From: Kiritimatiellales bacterium
GTDB lineage: Bacteria; Verrucomicrobiota; Kiritimatiellia; Kiritimatiellales; Pontiellaceae
Direction: 5' to 3'
DNA: 18,764 bases
Assembly: GCA_015486775.1 (NCBI GenBank)
Contig: WFRA01000025.1
Span: 1-18,764 of the forward strand
Shown: one piece after another, positions 1 through 7,535 of the stretch
Layout: each line of letters begins with the position of its first letter
Position numbering within the stretch: the stretch's first letter is position 1
Notes under the pieces: model-generated
Databases searched by the model: none
Seen by the model: the letters and a program-made list of their open reading frames with translations, nothing else
Told to the model about the DNA's origin: nothing
Position numbers and translations under genes: made by a program

Positions 1-326
1 GGCAGTTTTGCGCCATCGACCAAGCTGTCCACTTTTTCCCAGTCGCTGTTGAAGGGATAGACCGCTTCGGGATGCTCGTACCGCTTGCCGTAGAACCACA
101 GCTTGACGACCCGCGATCCCATGGCGAGAATCTCGTCGGCACCTTCGTTCAGGTTGTCTTTCTTCGTGTGGTAGTAACCCCCATGGACATGGGTCGCCCC
201 GATTATATCGGGCAACATCGCCGTTTCCCCATGGGAAGCTTTTTCCGGTGCCATCTGCTTTTCTCCAGCCATGCCCAATCCTGCAACCCCCATTAAAACC
301 GATACAAAAATATGAATGCTTTTCAT
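1..326 (-). CDS. Secreted TIM-barrel hydrolase-like protein, N-terminal part (truncated by window edge)
   Basis: The frame opens with ATG at 326 and stays open to base 1, so only about 108 residues are visible. AAGGAG lies just upstream of the ATG, a good Shine-Dalgarno. Residues 1-20 form a signal peptide (MKSIHIFVSVLMGVAGLGMA), so the product is probably exported. From about residue 40 the sequence matches the catalytic region of the 1045-residue neighbour: 'DIIGATH', then 'LNEGADEILAMG', then 'VVKLWFYG', against 'GIIGSSH', 'LNEGADALLDMG' and 'VIKIWYYY' there. It is therefore a paralogue of that hydrolase without the beta-helix and binding modules in front. Only 25 bp separate it from the upstream gene's stop, so the two are probably co-transcribed. 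The catalytic glutamates would lie outside the window. I cannot name the family. Confidence 0.85.
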   Translation of the reverse strand, partial: MKSIHIFVSVLMGVAGLGMAGEKQMAPEKASHGETAMLPDIIGATHVHGGYYHTKKDNLNEGADEILAMGSRVVKLWFYGKRYEHPEAVYPFNSDWEKVDSLVDGAKL

Positions 327-351
327 GCTCTCCTTCTTTCTTGTTGTTGAT

Positions 352-3300
352 CTAGTTCACCAGAAACTCCTGCAGGTAGCCGCACGCCTGCGACTCCGTT
401 CCGTCGGGCCGGATCAGCCAAAAGCCGCGGCAATCCCCGTTTGAGGATACCGGAGGCGTGACGCTGTCGTTGGCACGTTCGTTGTCGTAGAGTTGCCAGA
501 AAAGGACATAGGGGCACTTTTCCTCGAGTCCGATGGTGACGGTGTTGGTTACGACGGTCCTGACCTGCTCTTCCGTGAACCCGTTCTCGGGGATGCCGTA
601 TTCCCCCAGATAGACATTGTCGTTTCCGAAGGCCTCGCTGTCGGGCATCATGCGCTTTATGTACTGGATGGCGCGCCGGAGGGCTTCCGGATCGCCGGAC
701 AGCGCGGGGCCGAGGCAGGTGTCGTAGCACGAGTAGGAGACCAGATCCAGGTCGGTGTGGGGCAGCACCTCGTTCACCATGTTGGGCTGGCCGGTCGTTA
801 GCGTGTTCTTGACAAGGTTGATCTCCGCGGCGTGGTAGACGAAGACATTCGTGGCGCAAACCTCTTTGCGGGCGCGGGTCACGCCCCGTTGCCGGGCATT
901 GAGCCATTCGGCCATTCTTTCGTGAACTCCCGGATCCGCCGGGGTGCTTGCGTCCGTATTGCCCCGGGTGTGCCAGTCGCCTTCATGGTGCTGGAGGATA
1001 AAGGTCTTTCCGGTTCCCTCGTACCTTTGCAGCAACGCCTTGGCGAATTCGTAGAACTCGTCCTCTTCCGCATCGATCTGGGACTGGCTGATGGCATCCT
1101 TCCAGTAGTACGGATTCGAGCCGCCGACATGCGATGTCACATTCATCACGAAGGTCTTGAATGGCTTGTCGAACAGCTCCGTGTAGTAGGTGCTGTCGAG
1201 CCAGTCGGCCAAGGTCGCCTTTCCCGCGGGCCAGCTGGAGTTCCACGGGTACGCGACATTGGGCCTTTCGTCGCTGTAGTAGTACCAGATCTTGATCACC
1301 TTGAAGCCCATGTCCAGAAGTGCGTCCGCCCCTTCGTTGAGGCAGTTTTCCGTTCCAAAATAGTAGAGGGGGCGCATGTGCGAGGAGCCGATTATCCCGG
1401 TATTCCCCAGCGTGTTGGTGTACTCCGTCGGGAAGCATTCGGGAATCCGGGTGTCCATCCGATAGAACCCCGTGGCTTGGAGCATCTGGCCGGTATAGCA
1501 CGATTGCGGCCACGCGATATTGGTTTGCGTTGGCTGGAAGGGCTGCGCGAGATCGGGGGTCTGGTAGACCGAATAGACCCGGTTCGACCGGGCTTGCCAG
1601 GTCAGCATGATTGTGTCGTCCGCGGTCTGTTGCGCCTGGAAGGAGGGAACCGAGAGGCCATCCTTCGGGTCGGTGCGGGCGATAAATTCCTGCCAGTTTC
1701 CGAAACTGTCGCCGTCGGGGTCGAATTCCGGATTGCTGATTGCGGGGATGGTCTGTTCCTCGGCCGGGAACATGGATCGTTTCCAGGCATTGTAGGCGCC
1801 CGATGTCTGGATCGTCAGGGTATTGGTAGCGGCCGCGTTGTAGTTCGCGTCGTCAATGGTTCCGACGACGGTGTAGGTTCCGGCGTTGACCGGCTCGTTG
1901 GTCGAGCCGTCATAGGTAAGAACCACTTGCAGTCCGGGGGGCGTGGTGGCGTACGAAGCCGCCTTCGGGTGGCCGTCGTAGGTCTGCAGCAGGCTCCCCA
2001 GATCCACGGAGGGAGGGGCGGGAGCCAAGCAGACATTGTCCAGCAGGATGGAGATGGAGTCCCCGGATTCGGGAACAGGCATGAAGCGCAGGTAGAGGGT
2101 CGACGCATCGGGGCTCCGGGGTGTCCAGTTCATGATGAGATGTTGGTAGCCTGCATCGCCGAGGGGGTAGTAGACCTGCTGGTCCCCGGTGGTGTTTCCG
2201 GAGGAGTCGTGTTCCATAATACTGGCCTTGATGTAGCCCGAACCGCTGGCCAGAGCCGCATCGAACGAGAGCACATAGTTTGTTCCGTACCCCACGGGGA
2301 TCTCGTCGGCGCCAATCCGGTCGAGGCCGTAGTCGACCCCGCCTGATCCGTTGGTTGTCAGGTCTAGCCGCATGGCCACGTTTCCGTCGGTTGGGCTGGT
2401 TACGAGGGTGGCCTGGAAATCGTTGGGCGGCGATCCGACGCTAAAGAAGCGCCAGTCCGTGAAGGTCGTGGTGTCCACGACGGCGCTGGAGCCGATGGAC
2501 ACGGATGTCCCGGCGGGCTCCGCCTCGAAGCTTCCGTTGGAGATCAGGCAGGAAGTGCCCGGCCCCTGGTTGCTTGTGCTCTTGACCACGATGCCGTCCG
2601 CTGTCGGGGTCACCGAGCGGGAGGCCGCAAAGTTCCAGGTTCCCCCGCCGTTGTCGATCATCTGGTTGACATCGTCCAGGCTTGAACCGTCGTTGATCAC
2701 CAGTTCGCCGCCGTCGGCGGCAAAGTTGAAGGTGGCGTTGGCGGTCTGGACAACGCCGCCGCTGTTTGCAACCACCCGGCCACCGTTGAAGTCGATCGTT
2801 GCCGGGCCGTTGGCCCCGACATTCAGTTCACGGACGGTGAGCAGTCCGCCATTGATGGCCACCTGCCCCGAGGAGCTGGTTCCGTAGGCGACGCGGAGGG
2901 ACCAGGTGGCATCCATGGAGCCGCCGTTGAGGGTCAGCGAGGCGGTGCCGTGGTTGCCGATCTCCACGACGGAACCCCCGTGCAGGGTACCGCCGTTGAC
3001 GACGATCTCGCCTTCGGTGCCCGCTTCGTGCCCCGCGATGAGCCAGGCACCGTTCGCGTTGACCGTTGCGCCGGACTCTACAACCAGCAGCCCCTTCGAT
3101 CCGCTGCCCCAGCCGCCCAGGGCAAACTCCGCCCCAACGGTGTAGGTTCCCGAAACCGTGGTGGTGGAATATTCGCTGCTGCTGGAGTTGCCGGCATTGT
3201 GCACGCCCTCATTGTGGAGCGTTGCGCCCGACGCGATTTGGAGGCTGGCTCCGTTGTACATGGAGACCTTCTGGGCCGTCGCGTCGGTGGCGCTGACGAT

Positions 3301-3489
3301 GGGCTGGGCACCCGGTGCGATGTCTCCCTTGATGACGGCCTCCTGGTTGGTCGGGAGTCCGTTGTTCCAGTTGCTGGGATTCGACCATGCCTGGTTTTGG
3401 CCATAGTGAACCCATGTCGTGCTCGCCAGGACCGTTCCCGCCGCCAGCACTGCGCAAAGCATCATACCCGTTTTTACATACTTTTTCAT
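352..3489 (-). CDS. Secreted multidomain glycoside hydrolase (beta-helix + CBM + MBG + clan GH-A-like barrel)
   Basis: This 1045-residue protein begins with a signal peptide (cleavage probably after the ASA-like 'VLAS', residues 20-23). Residues 24-305 are a glycine-rich beta-helix-like domain with 'NGG' and 'EIGNHG' turns. Residues 314-490 look like a CBM4/9-type jelly roll that starts 'LISNGSFEAEP' and ends 'ILLDNVCL'. Residues 493-562 match MBG-type bacterial Ig domains ('YDGHPKA', 'NAGTYTVVGTIDDANY'). Residues 566-682 contain an Asp-rich linker ('DPDGDSFGNWQEF') and a 'Y-S-V-Y-Q-T-P-D-L' module. Residues 690-1045 form a TIM-barrel-like hydrolase. In it, Glu836 ('LQHHEGDW') is a plausible acid/base and Glu963 ('YLGEYGIPENG') a plausible nucleophile, the usual strand 4 and strand 7 positions of clan GH-A. 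'VLFWQLYDNE' near residue 995 fits strand 8. The family is unassigned. The Shine-Dalgarno is weak: the leader is an A/T run with AAAAG. Confidence 0.88.
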   Translation of the reverse strand: MKKYVKTGMMLCAVLAAGTVLASTTWVHYGQNQAWSNPSNWNNGLPTNQEAVIKGDIAPGAQPIVSATDATAQKVSMYNGASLQIASGATLHNEGVHNAGNSSSSEYSTTTVSGTYTVGAEFALGGWGSGSKGLLVVESGATVNANGAWLIAGHEAGTEGEIVVNGGTLHGGSVVEIGNHGTASLTLNGGSMDATWSLRVAYGTSSSGQVAINGGLLTVRELNVGANGPATIDFNGGRVVANSGGVVQTANATFNFAADGGELVINDGSSLDDVNQMIDNGGGTWNFAASRSVTPTADGIVVKSTSNQGPGTSCLISNGSFEAEPAGTSVSIGSSAVVDTTTFTDWRFFSVGSPPNDFQATLVTSPTDGNVAMRLDLTTNGSGGVDYGLDRIGADEIPVGYGTNYVLSFDAALASGSGYIKASIMEHDSSGNTTGDQQVYYPLGDAGYQHLIMNWTPRSPDASTLYLRFMPVPESGDSISILLDNVCLAPAPPSVDLGSLLQTYDGHPKAASYATTPPGLQVVLTYDGSTNEPVNAGTYTVVGTIDDANYNAAATNTLTIQTSGAYNAWKRSMFPAEEQTIPAISNPEFDPDGDSFGNWQEFIARTDPKDGLSVPSFQAQQTADDTIMLTWQARSNRVYSVYQTPDLAQPFQPTQTNIAWPQSCYTGQMLQATGFYRMDTRIPECFPTEYTNTLGNTGIIGSSHMRPLYYFGTENCLNEGADALLDMGFKVIKIWYYYSDERPNVAYPWNSSWPAGKATLADWLDSTYYTELFDKPFKTFVMNVTSHVGGSNPYYWKDAISQSQIDAEEDEFYEFAKALLQRYEGTGKTFILQHHEGDWHTRGNTDASTPADPGVHERMAEWLNARQRGVTRARKEVCATNVFVYHAAEINLVKNTLTTGQPNMVNEVLPHTDLDLVSYSCYDTCLGPALSGDPEALRRAIQYIKRMMPDSEAFGNDNVYLGEYGIPENGFTEEQVRTVVTNTVTIGLEEKCPYVLFWQLYDNERANDSVTPPVSSNGDCRGFWLIRPDGTESQACGYLQEFLVN

Positions 3490-3506
3490 ATTTTTTTCTT
3501 TTATTT

Positions 3507-3533
3507 ATTTTATTGAAACAAGATGTAGTACAA
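3507..3533 (-). promoter_or_regulatory. Weak candidate promoter before the 1045-residue hydrolase
   Basis: Reading the minus strand, TTGTAC (3533-3528) and TAAAAT (3512-3507) resemble -35 and -10 boxes, but they are only 15 nt apart. The stretch between GH89 and the next gene is strikingly A/T-rich compared with its surroundings. It could be a secondary promoter or just an A/T-rich leader. Confidence 0.25.
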
Positions 3534-3572
3534 CCCCAAAAAACACCATAGCCGATAAGCGAATTCCTCTTG

Positions 3573-5807
3573 CTACGCCTTGTGCCTTTTCTCGCCAATC
3601 ATTGGAGCATACTTCTCGAAGAGCCTTTTTGCGATCTCGACCGAATCGCCAACGGGTTCTTCGGCATAGTTGCCATCGGCGTGCAGCGTCCAGTTCCATT
3701 CGTAGTCGGCGGCGAGCTTATTGAAGGCCTTTTGGTCGAATGCCTTTCCGCTTTCAAGCGACTTCCGAAGCTCGGAAATAAACAGTGCCCAGCGGCCATA
3801 ATAGTAGTCGCCGACGAGTCCGGCCCAGTGGCGGTTGGCATAGTCGTTGAGGGGGTTGCCTTCCGGTCCCCAGGTGGTGAGGAGGTTGCGGGCGTTGTGC
3901 TCGTAGTAGTTGCGCTCGGCCTTGTTCTTGCCAAACTTCCGGGCATCGGAAATCCATGCGCCGAGCAGCAGCTCGTCGCGGGTGGCGGCCAGGCGGTCGA
4001 CATCCTTGATCAGCTCCAGCAGCTCGGCGGCCTTTTTCTCGAACTCCGCCTTGTCACCTTTTTTATAGGCGGCGACCATGGCGTCGCGGAGGGGTTCGGC
4101 GTAGTTGGCCATGCATTGGTTGGCCACCATAACGAGATCCTGGCGGTAGGCATCGCGCGTTTTATCCGTGGCTTGGAGCATCAGGCTCCAGACCTGCAGC
4201 AAATCCTTGTTGTCGTATTTGATGGTCGGGTTGGCGTACTTGTTGCCGTGTCCCTTCAGTGACGGACGGGAGGCCACCGTCGAACTGACGCGGGAAGTGG
4301 CGTATGTGACATAGATCTTCTCAAAGAGTAGCTTCCAGGCTCTGGAAAGGTTTTCATCGGGCTGTCCGCACCGGCTCTGGACAAATCTATCGAGCCAGGC
4401 ATCCATGTCCATCTCTTCCGAACTCCAAAGCCTTTCGAAGAGGTAGTCGTAAAAGACCACATTGGGGCTGAACGCCTCGAGGGTTCCCCCCACGCCGGCC
4501 AGGTTGCCTGCCTCTGGATCCTGAAAAAGGGTGCCCATCCGTTTGTCGATTTCGTCAAGGTCGCCAATGATGCTGGTGGAGCCACCAAAGTTGCCGAGGT
4601 AGCACCAGATGTAGGGCTGGCCGAAGAAGGCTTCGGTGCGCTTCCAGAGCTCCTTGTACTCCACAAAATAGTCGAGTAGGATCATTTTCTCCGGTGGCAC
4701 CGCCGTAAGCATGGCCTTAATGCGTGGCTTGGTCCAGTCCTTGCTCTTGTGGCTGAAGAGCCACGCCATCTGGAGCCACTGGGCATCCGGGTCGACGGCG
4801 GTCATCGAGTTGTAGATGGTGGAGGCGACTCCGGCAAGGTACTTCGGCTGCCAGCTAGGCGGAACGAGTTCGTTGAAGGGGTCGGCACCATAGATGTGGT
4901 CGGTACCAAACTGGTGGGTCTGCTCTTCAAGATAGAGCTTCTGGATCTCGGTGAAAAGCGGATACTGGGTATCGAGGAAATAGGTGTTGTATTCGGAGGG
5001 GAAGCCGGCCCATGCCTTGAGCTTGGTGATGCGGGCGGCTGGATGCGACTCCTTCAACTGCCTCGGCACATGGCCCGCAAAAGCCGGTAGGACGGGTTTC
5101 ATTCCGAATTCGCGCTCGCGGTTGAGGATCTCTTTCTGGAGTGCTAGCTGGTTGTCGATATAGTCCTGGGGCAAGGGGCCTCCCCACTTGTCGATGTTGG
5201 CCATGCGGTGCCACGGCAGGTGTGCCGGGCCGGTGAAGTAGGCGCGGATCTGCTCGTCCGTCATGCCGTATTTTTTCCAAACCTTCTGCCAGATGGACTC
5301 CTGACCAGTGATGGCCAGCGGCATGTTGATGCCGTTGAGCGCCATCCAGTCGATTAGCCGCTCCCAGTCGGAAAAATCCCACCAGGGCATGGAGTAGCCA
5401 AAGGTGCAGTAGTTCAGGAAAAACTTGTCCTGGCAAATGCTCTCCTTGTGGATTTTCTTGTCCACCAGCGGCAGGGGTTGCGGAAGCTGGACGGGATCGG
5501 CCTTGTAATAGCTGACCGAGGTGTGGCAATCGTATTTAAGATACCAATCCAGCCCCTTAGCCATCGCCAAAGCGTTGTTTCCGCGAATGACGATCTTGCT
5601 GCCCTTGCTCTCCAGCTCGAAGACATCCTTCCCATCCTCAGAAGGGATCAGCTCCGGCTGGAAGAAGTCCTCATGCCCCGGCAGTAGCCGTCCGATCAAC
5701 CCATCCATTGCCCGGAGCCCGTCAGATCGCCCCTCGGAGCCCATTCCAAAGGCAAGAAATTGAGTGAGAAGAAAAGCCCCGGCAATAGTCAATATTCGTA
5801 ATTTCAT
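3573..5807 (-). CDS. Alpha-N-acetylglucosaminidase, GH89 (NAGLU family), secreted
   Basis: The 744-residue product matches family GH89, which removes terminal alpha-linked GlcNAc from glycans such as heparan-sulfate-type chains or gastric-mucin-type O-glycans. Residues 1-20 form a signal peptide. The N-terminal alpha/beta domain (about 25-115) is followed by the TIM barrel with 'NYCTFGYSMPWWDFSDWER' (132-150), 'WMALNGINMPLAITGQE' (154-170), and 'WQ.. WKKYGMTDEQI'. The two family catalytic glutamates are visible: Glu313 in 'GADPFNELVPP' and Glu444 in 'GGTLEAFSPN', which correspond to Glu316 and Glu446 of human NAGLU. The helical C-terminal domain occupies about 455-744 and length is normal for the family. 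It starts 168 bp after the upstream beta-helix gene and ends 83 bp before the 1045-residue hydrolase, so the two hydrolases may share a transcript. The ribosome site is weak (AGAGAG). Confidence 0.95.
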   Translation of the reverse strand: MKLRILTIAGAFLLTQFLAFGMGSEGRSDGLRAMDGLIGRLLPGHEDFFQPELIPSEDGKDVFELESKGSKIVIRGNNALAMAKGLDWYLKYDCHTSVSYYKADPVQLPQPLPLVDKKIHKESICQDKFFLNYCTFGYSMPWWDFSDWERLIDWMALNGINMPLAITGQESIWQKVWKKYGMTDEQIRAYFTGPAHLPWHRMANIDKWGGPLPQDYIDNQLALQKEILNREREFGMKPVLPAFAGHVPRQLKESHPAARITKLKAWAGFPSEYNTYFLDTQYPLFTEIQKLYLEEQTHQFGTDHIYGADPFNELVPPSWQPKYLAGVASTIYNSMTAVDPDAQWLQMAWLFSHKSKDWTKPRIKAMLTAVPPEKMILLDYFVEYKELWKRTEAFFGQPYIWCYLGNFGGSTSIIGDLDEIDKRMGTLFQDPEAGNLAGVGGTLEAFSPNVVFYDYLFERLWSSEEMDMDAWLDRFVQSRCGQPDENLSRAWKLLFEKIYVTYATSRVSSTVASRPSLKGHGNKYANPTIKYDNKDLLQVWSLMLQATDKTRDAYRQDLVMVANQCMANYAEPLRDAMVAAYKKGDKAEFEKKAAELLELIKDVDRLAATRDELLLGAWISDARKFGKNKAERNYYEHNARNLLTTWGPEGNPLNDYANRHWAGLVGDYYYGRWALFISELRKSLESGKAFDQKAFNKLAADYEWNWTLHADGNYAEEPVGDSVEIAKRLFEKYAPMIGEKRHKA

Positions 5808-5916
5808 GCGTTATCTCTCTGGCGATAAAGTTTCTGTTGCCGATTGGAGCCTACTGTGCCCGTTCCCGCGTCTCGTGGCAACTGGGCGAAAAAGGATATC
5901 CCGGCTTTATGGCACT

Positions 5917-5948
5917 CACCCCGAACCCCCGCAGAGGGGTTCGGGGTG
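5917..5948. terminator. 13-bp perfect hairpin between beta-helix gene and GH89 gene
   Basis: Bases 5917-5929 (CACCCCGAACCCC) pair perfectly with 5936-5948 across a 6-nt loop. The hairpin lies 28 nt past the stop of the minus-strand gene ending at 5976, where a terminator is expected. The only T run (GTTTTC) follows it on the plus strand, although no plus-strand gene precedes it. It may be a U-tract-less terminator, an mRNA-stabilising 3' end, or part of a structured leader for GH89. Confidence 0.55.
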
Positions 5949-5975
5949 TTTTCATGCATCGTGGAAATATTGGGG

Positions 5976-7184
5976 CTATGGCTGTGCCCCTTCTATCTCG
6001 AAGAAATTTTGGTTCTGGTCGATTTGCAGGAAGATTACGATATTGCTGGAGGCATCCACCGCGGAATATTCAAGGTTGGTCTCCATGAAGGAGCCCGGAG
6101 CGCCGTCATCGGAGTGCGGTATATGTACCCATTCGCTGTCGGTGATCAAGTCGCTTTTGGCTACGGGGTAGTAGAAATTTGGTCCGGTCGGTGCATCGAT
6201 GACCAGTCTCATTAGGTTGTTGGAAATCGACGAGCTGACGATTGTGGCCGCTTCAACAATCGGGGCGGAGACGCTCTTCACCACAACGCCATCCGTTGTT
6301 GCGGTTACGGTCCGGTACCCTTCGCCAAAGTTCCAGGTTCCCCCGCCGTTGTCGATGGCCCAGTTGACATCGGCCTCGCTTGAGCCGTCGTTGATGACCA
6401 GCTCGCCGCCGTCGACGGCAAAGTTGAAGGTGGCGTTGGCGCTCTGGGCAAGGCCGTTGCCGCCCACGACCACCCGGCCGCCATTGAAGTCTATCGTCGC
6501 CGGGCCGTTGGCCCCGACGTTCAGCCCCTTGACGGAAATCACGCCGTCGTTGATGGTCACCTGCCCCGAAGAGCTGGTTCCGTAGGCGACGCGGAGGGAC
6601 CAGGAGGCGTCCATGAAGCCACTGTTGAAGGTCAGCGAGGCGGTGCCGTGGTTGCCGATCTCCACGACGGGTGCCCCGTGCAGGGTGCCGCCGTTGACGA
6701 TAATCTCGCCCTCGGTGCCTGTTTCGTGTCCCGCGATGAGCCAGCCGCCGTTCGCGTTGATCGTGCCGCCGGACTCTACAACCAGCTGCCCCTTCGCGCC
6801 GCTGTTCCACCCGCCCAGAGCGAAATTCCCGTCGACAGTGTATGTTCCGGAAACCGTGGTGGTGGAATAGTCGCCGCTGGTATCGCCGGCCACATGCATC
6901 CCCGTGTTGTGGAGCGATGCACCCGCAGCGATCTCGAGACTGGCTCCATAGTTCATGAGAACCTTCGTGGTCGTTGCATCGGCGACGTGGACGATGGGCT
7001 GGCCGTCCGTCGCAGTAGTTCCCTTGATCACGGCGGTCTGGTTGGTCGGGAGCCCGTTGTTCCAGTTGTTGGTGGTTGACCAGGTGCGATCGCCGCCCCA
7101 GTTGACCCATGTTGTACTCGCCAGGACCGTTCCCGACACCAGCATTGCGCAGAGCGCAAGACCCTGTTTTGCATACCTATTCAT
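5976..7184 (-). CDS. Secreted beta-helix-like protein with C-terminal 'FFxIxGxQ' module
   Basis: I start this gene at 7184 because AGGAGG sits 6 nt upstream of that ATG and it gives a clean signal peptide (MNRYAKQGLALCAMLVSGTV). An in-frame ATG at 7217 would add 11 charged residues and lacks such a site. The 402-residue product has the same N-terminal domain as its two neighbours: 'TTWVNWGGDRTW', 'NWNNGLPTN', then repeated turns such as 'VNGGTLHG' and 'VEIGNHGTASL' (residues 24-305). Instead of a PEP-CTERM signal it ends in an 85-residue module (about 313-402: 'LVIDAP', 'IPHS', 'TNLEYSAVDAS', 'NFFEIEG'), which is also the C-terminus of the 444-residue protein at 13938. No catalytic residues are recognised. 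A structural or substrate-binding surface role is an inference. Confidence 0.85.
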   Translation of the reverse strand: MNRYAKQGLALCAMLVSGTVLASTTWVNWGGDRTWSTTNNWNNGLPTNQTAVIKGTTATDGQPIVHVADATTTKVLMNYGASLEIAAGASLHNTGMHVAGDTSGDYSTTTVSGTYTVDGNFALGGWNSGAKGQLVVESGGTINANGGWLIAGHETGTEGEIIVNGGTLHGAPVVEIGNHGTASLTFNSGFMDASWSLRVAYGTSSSGQVTINDGVISVKGLNVGANGPATIDFNGGRVVVGGNGLAQSANATFNFAVDGGELVINDGSSEADVNWAIDNGGGTWNFGEGYRTVTATTDGVVVKSVSAPIVEAATIVSSSISNNLMRLVIDAPTGPNFYYPVAKSDLITDSEWVHIPHSDDGAPGSFMETNLEYSAVDASSNIVIFLQIDQNQNFFEIEGAQP

Positions 7185-7226
7185 AGTTGTCCTCCTATTT
7201 GTTTCTTTCGTTCTCACTTCTTATTA

Positions 7227-7238
7227 CGCTCCTTAGCG
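7227..7238. repeat. Short hairpin in leader region
   Basis: CGCT (7227-7230) pairs with AGCG (7235-7238) across a CCTT loop. It is short and would be unremarkable alone, but it is the first of three hairpins within 115 bp, all upstream of the gene starting at 7184. Confidence 0.4.
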
Positions 7239-7256
7239 AGCCTCTCTCAATCTGTT

Positions 7257-7273
7257 GAACCAAAGAATGGTTC
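7257..7273. repeat. 6-bp hairpin abutting the long inverted repeat
   Basis: GAACCA (7257-7262) and TGGTTC (7268-7273) pair around the loop AAGAA. The hairpin ends at 7273 and the 25-bp hairpin begins at 7274, so the two would stack end to end. Confidence 0.6.
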
Positions 7274-7341
7274 GCAGAATAATGGGTGGCAGAATGATCT
7301 TAGTGTTGAGGGTTTTATTGTTCTGCTGTCCATTATTCTGC
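7274..7341 (+). repeat. Long inverted repeat, 25-bp stem in plus-strand RNA
   Basis: Bases 7274-7285 (GCAGAATAATGG) are the perfect inverse of 7330-7341. Pairing continues inward in register: 7286-7288 with 7327-7329 as three G-U pairs, 7289-7294 (GCAGAA) with 7321-7326, then 7295-7298 with 7317-7320 including two more G-U pairs. The loop is 18 nt (7299-7316). In the minus-strand transcript those five G-U positions become C-A mismatches, so the full stem exists only in plus-strand RNA or single-stranded DNA. No open frame or T run accompanies it. Confidence 0.75.
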
Positions 7342-7482
7342 CTAATCCTCGTCCGAACCGGAATTGTTCCATCCAAAATAATGTTGTAAAAATCCCCTGC
7401 TACGTTGCCGCATTGGGTCAGTCTCCCCCCAAAAGAGAAACCAGATCAAAAGTTTGTTTCCCGTGCCGTTGTTTTGAAGGTT

Positions 7483-7514
7483 CCCCCCGGAACATCCGGG
7501 TTTGTTCCGGGAGG
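7483..7514 (-). terminator. Probable terminator hairpin of the 330-residue PEP-CTERM gene
   Basis: CCCGGAAC (7486-7493) pairs with GTTCCGGG (7504-7511) around a 10-nt loop, and two more C-G pairs follow beyond one mismatch. It lies about 20 nt downstream of the stop at 7536 on the minus strand. There is no strong T run after it (AACCTTC on the minus strand), so termination efficiency is uncertain. Confidence 0.5.
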
Positions 7515-7535
7515 GGTTGTTGGTTGGTCTTAGCC

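Larger units (their letters stand above)
7185..7535. other. 351-bp intergenic region rich in hairpins
   Basis: No gene is seen here. In order it holds the AGGAGG ribosome site of the gene starting at 7184, three closely spaced hairpins (7227-7238, 7257-7273, 7274-7341), a pyrimidine/purine-mixed stretch without a convincing promoter, and a GC-rich hairpin just past the stop at 7536. Base composition is more A/T-rich than in the flanking genes. Confidence 0.7.

Noticed and set aside
72..296. Small plus-strand open frame near the left edge
   Set aside because: It lies antisense to the signal-peptide-bearing truncated hydrolase, which has a ribosome site and a close paralogue next door.
832..2346. 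504-codon open frame on the plus strand opposite the multidomain hydrolase
   Set aside because: No domain and no ribosome site; it lies fully antisense to a well-supported gene.
2560..3420. Internal repeats in the beta-helix domain read as a CRISPR array
   Set aside because: The repeats are coding-level glycine-rich turns of uneven length, without constant direct repeats and spacers or cas genes.
7185..7217. Earlier ATG (7217) for the 402-residue beta-helix protein
   Set aside because: The ATG at 7184 has AGGAGG at the right distance and gives the same signal peptide start as its paralogues.
7274..7341. Integron attC site or IS200/IS605 end
   Set aside because: There is no GTTRRRY/RYYYAAC core, no transposase or integrase gene nearby and no flanking target duplication.
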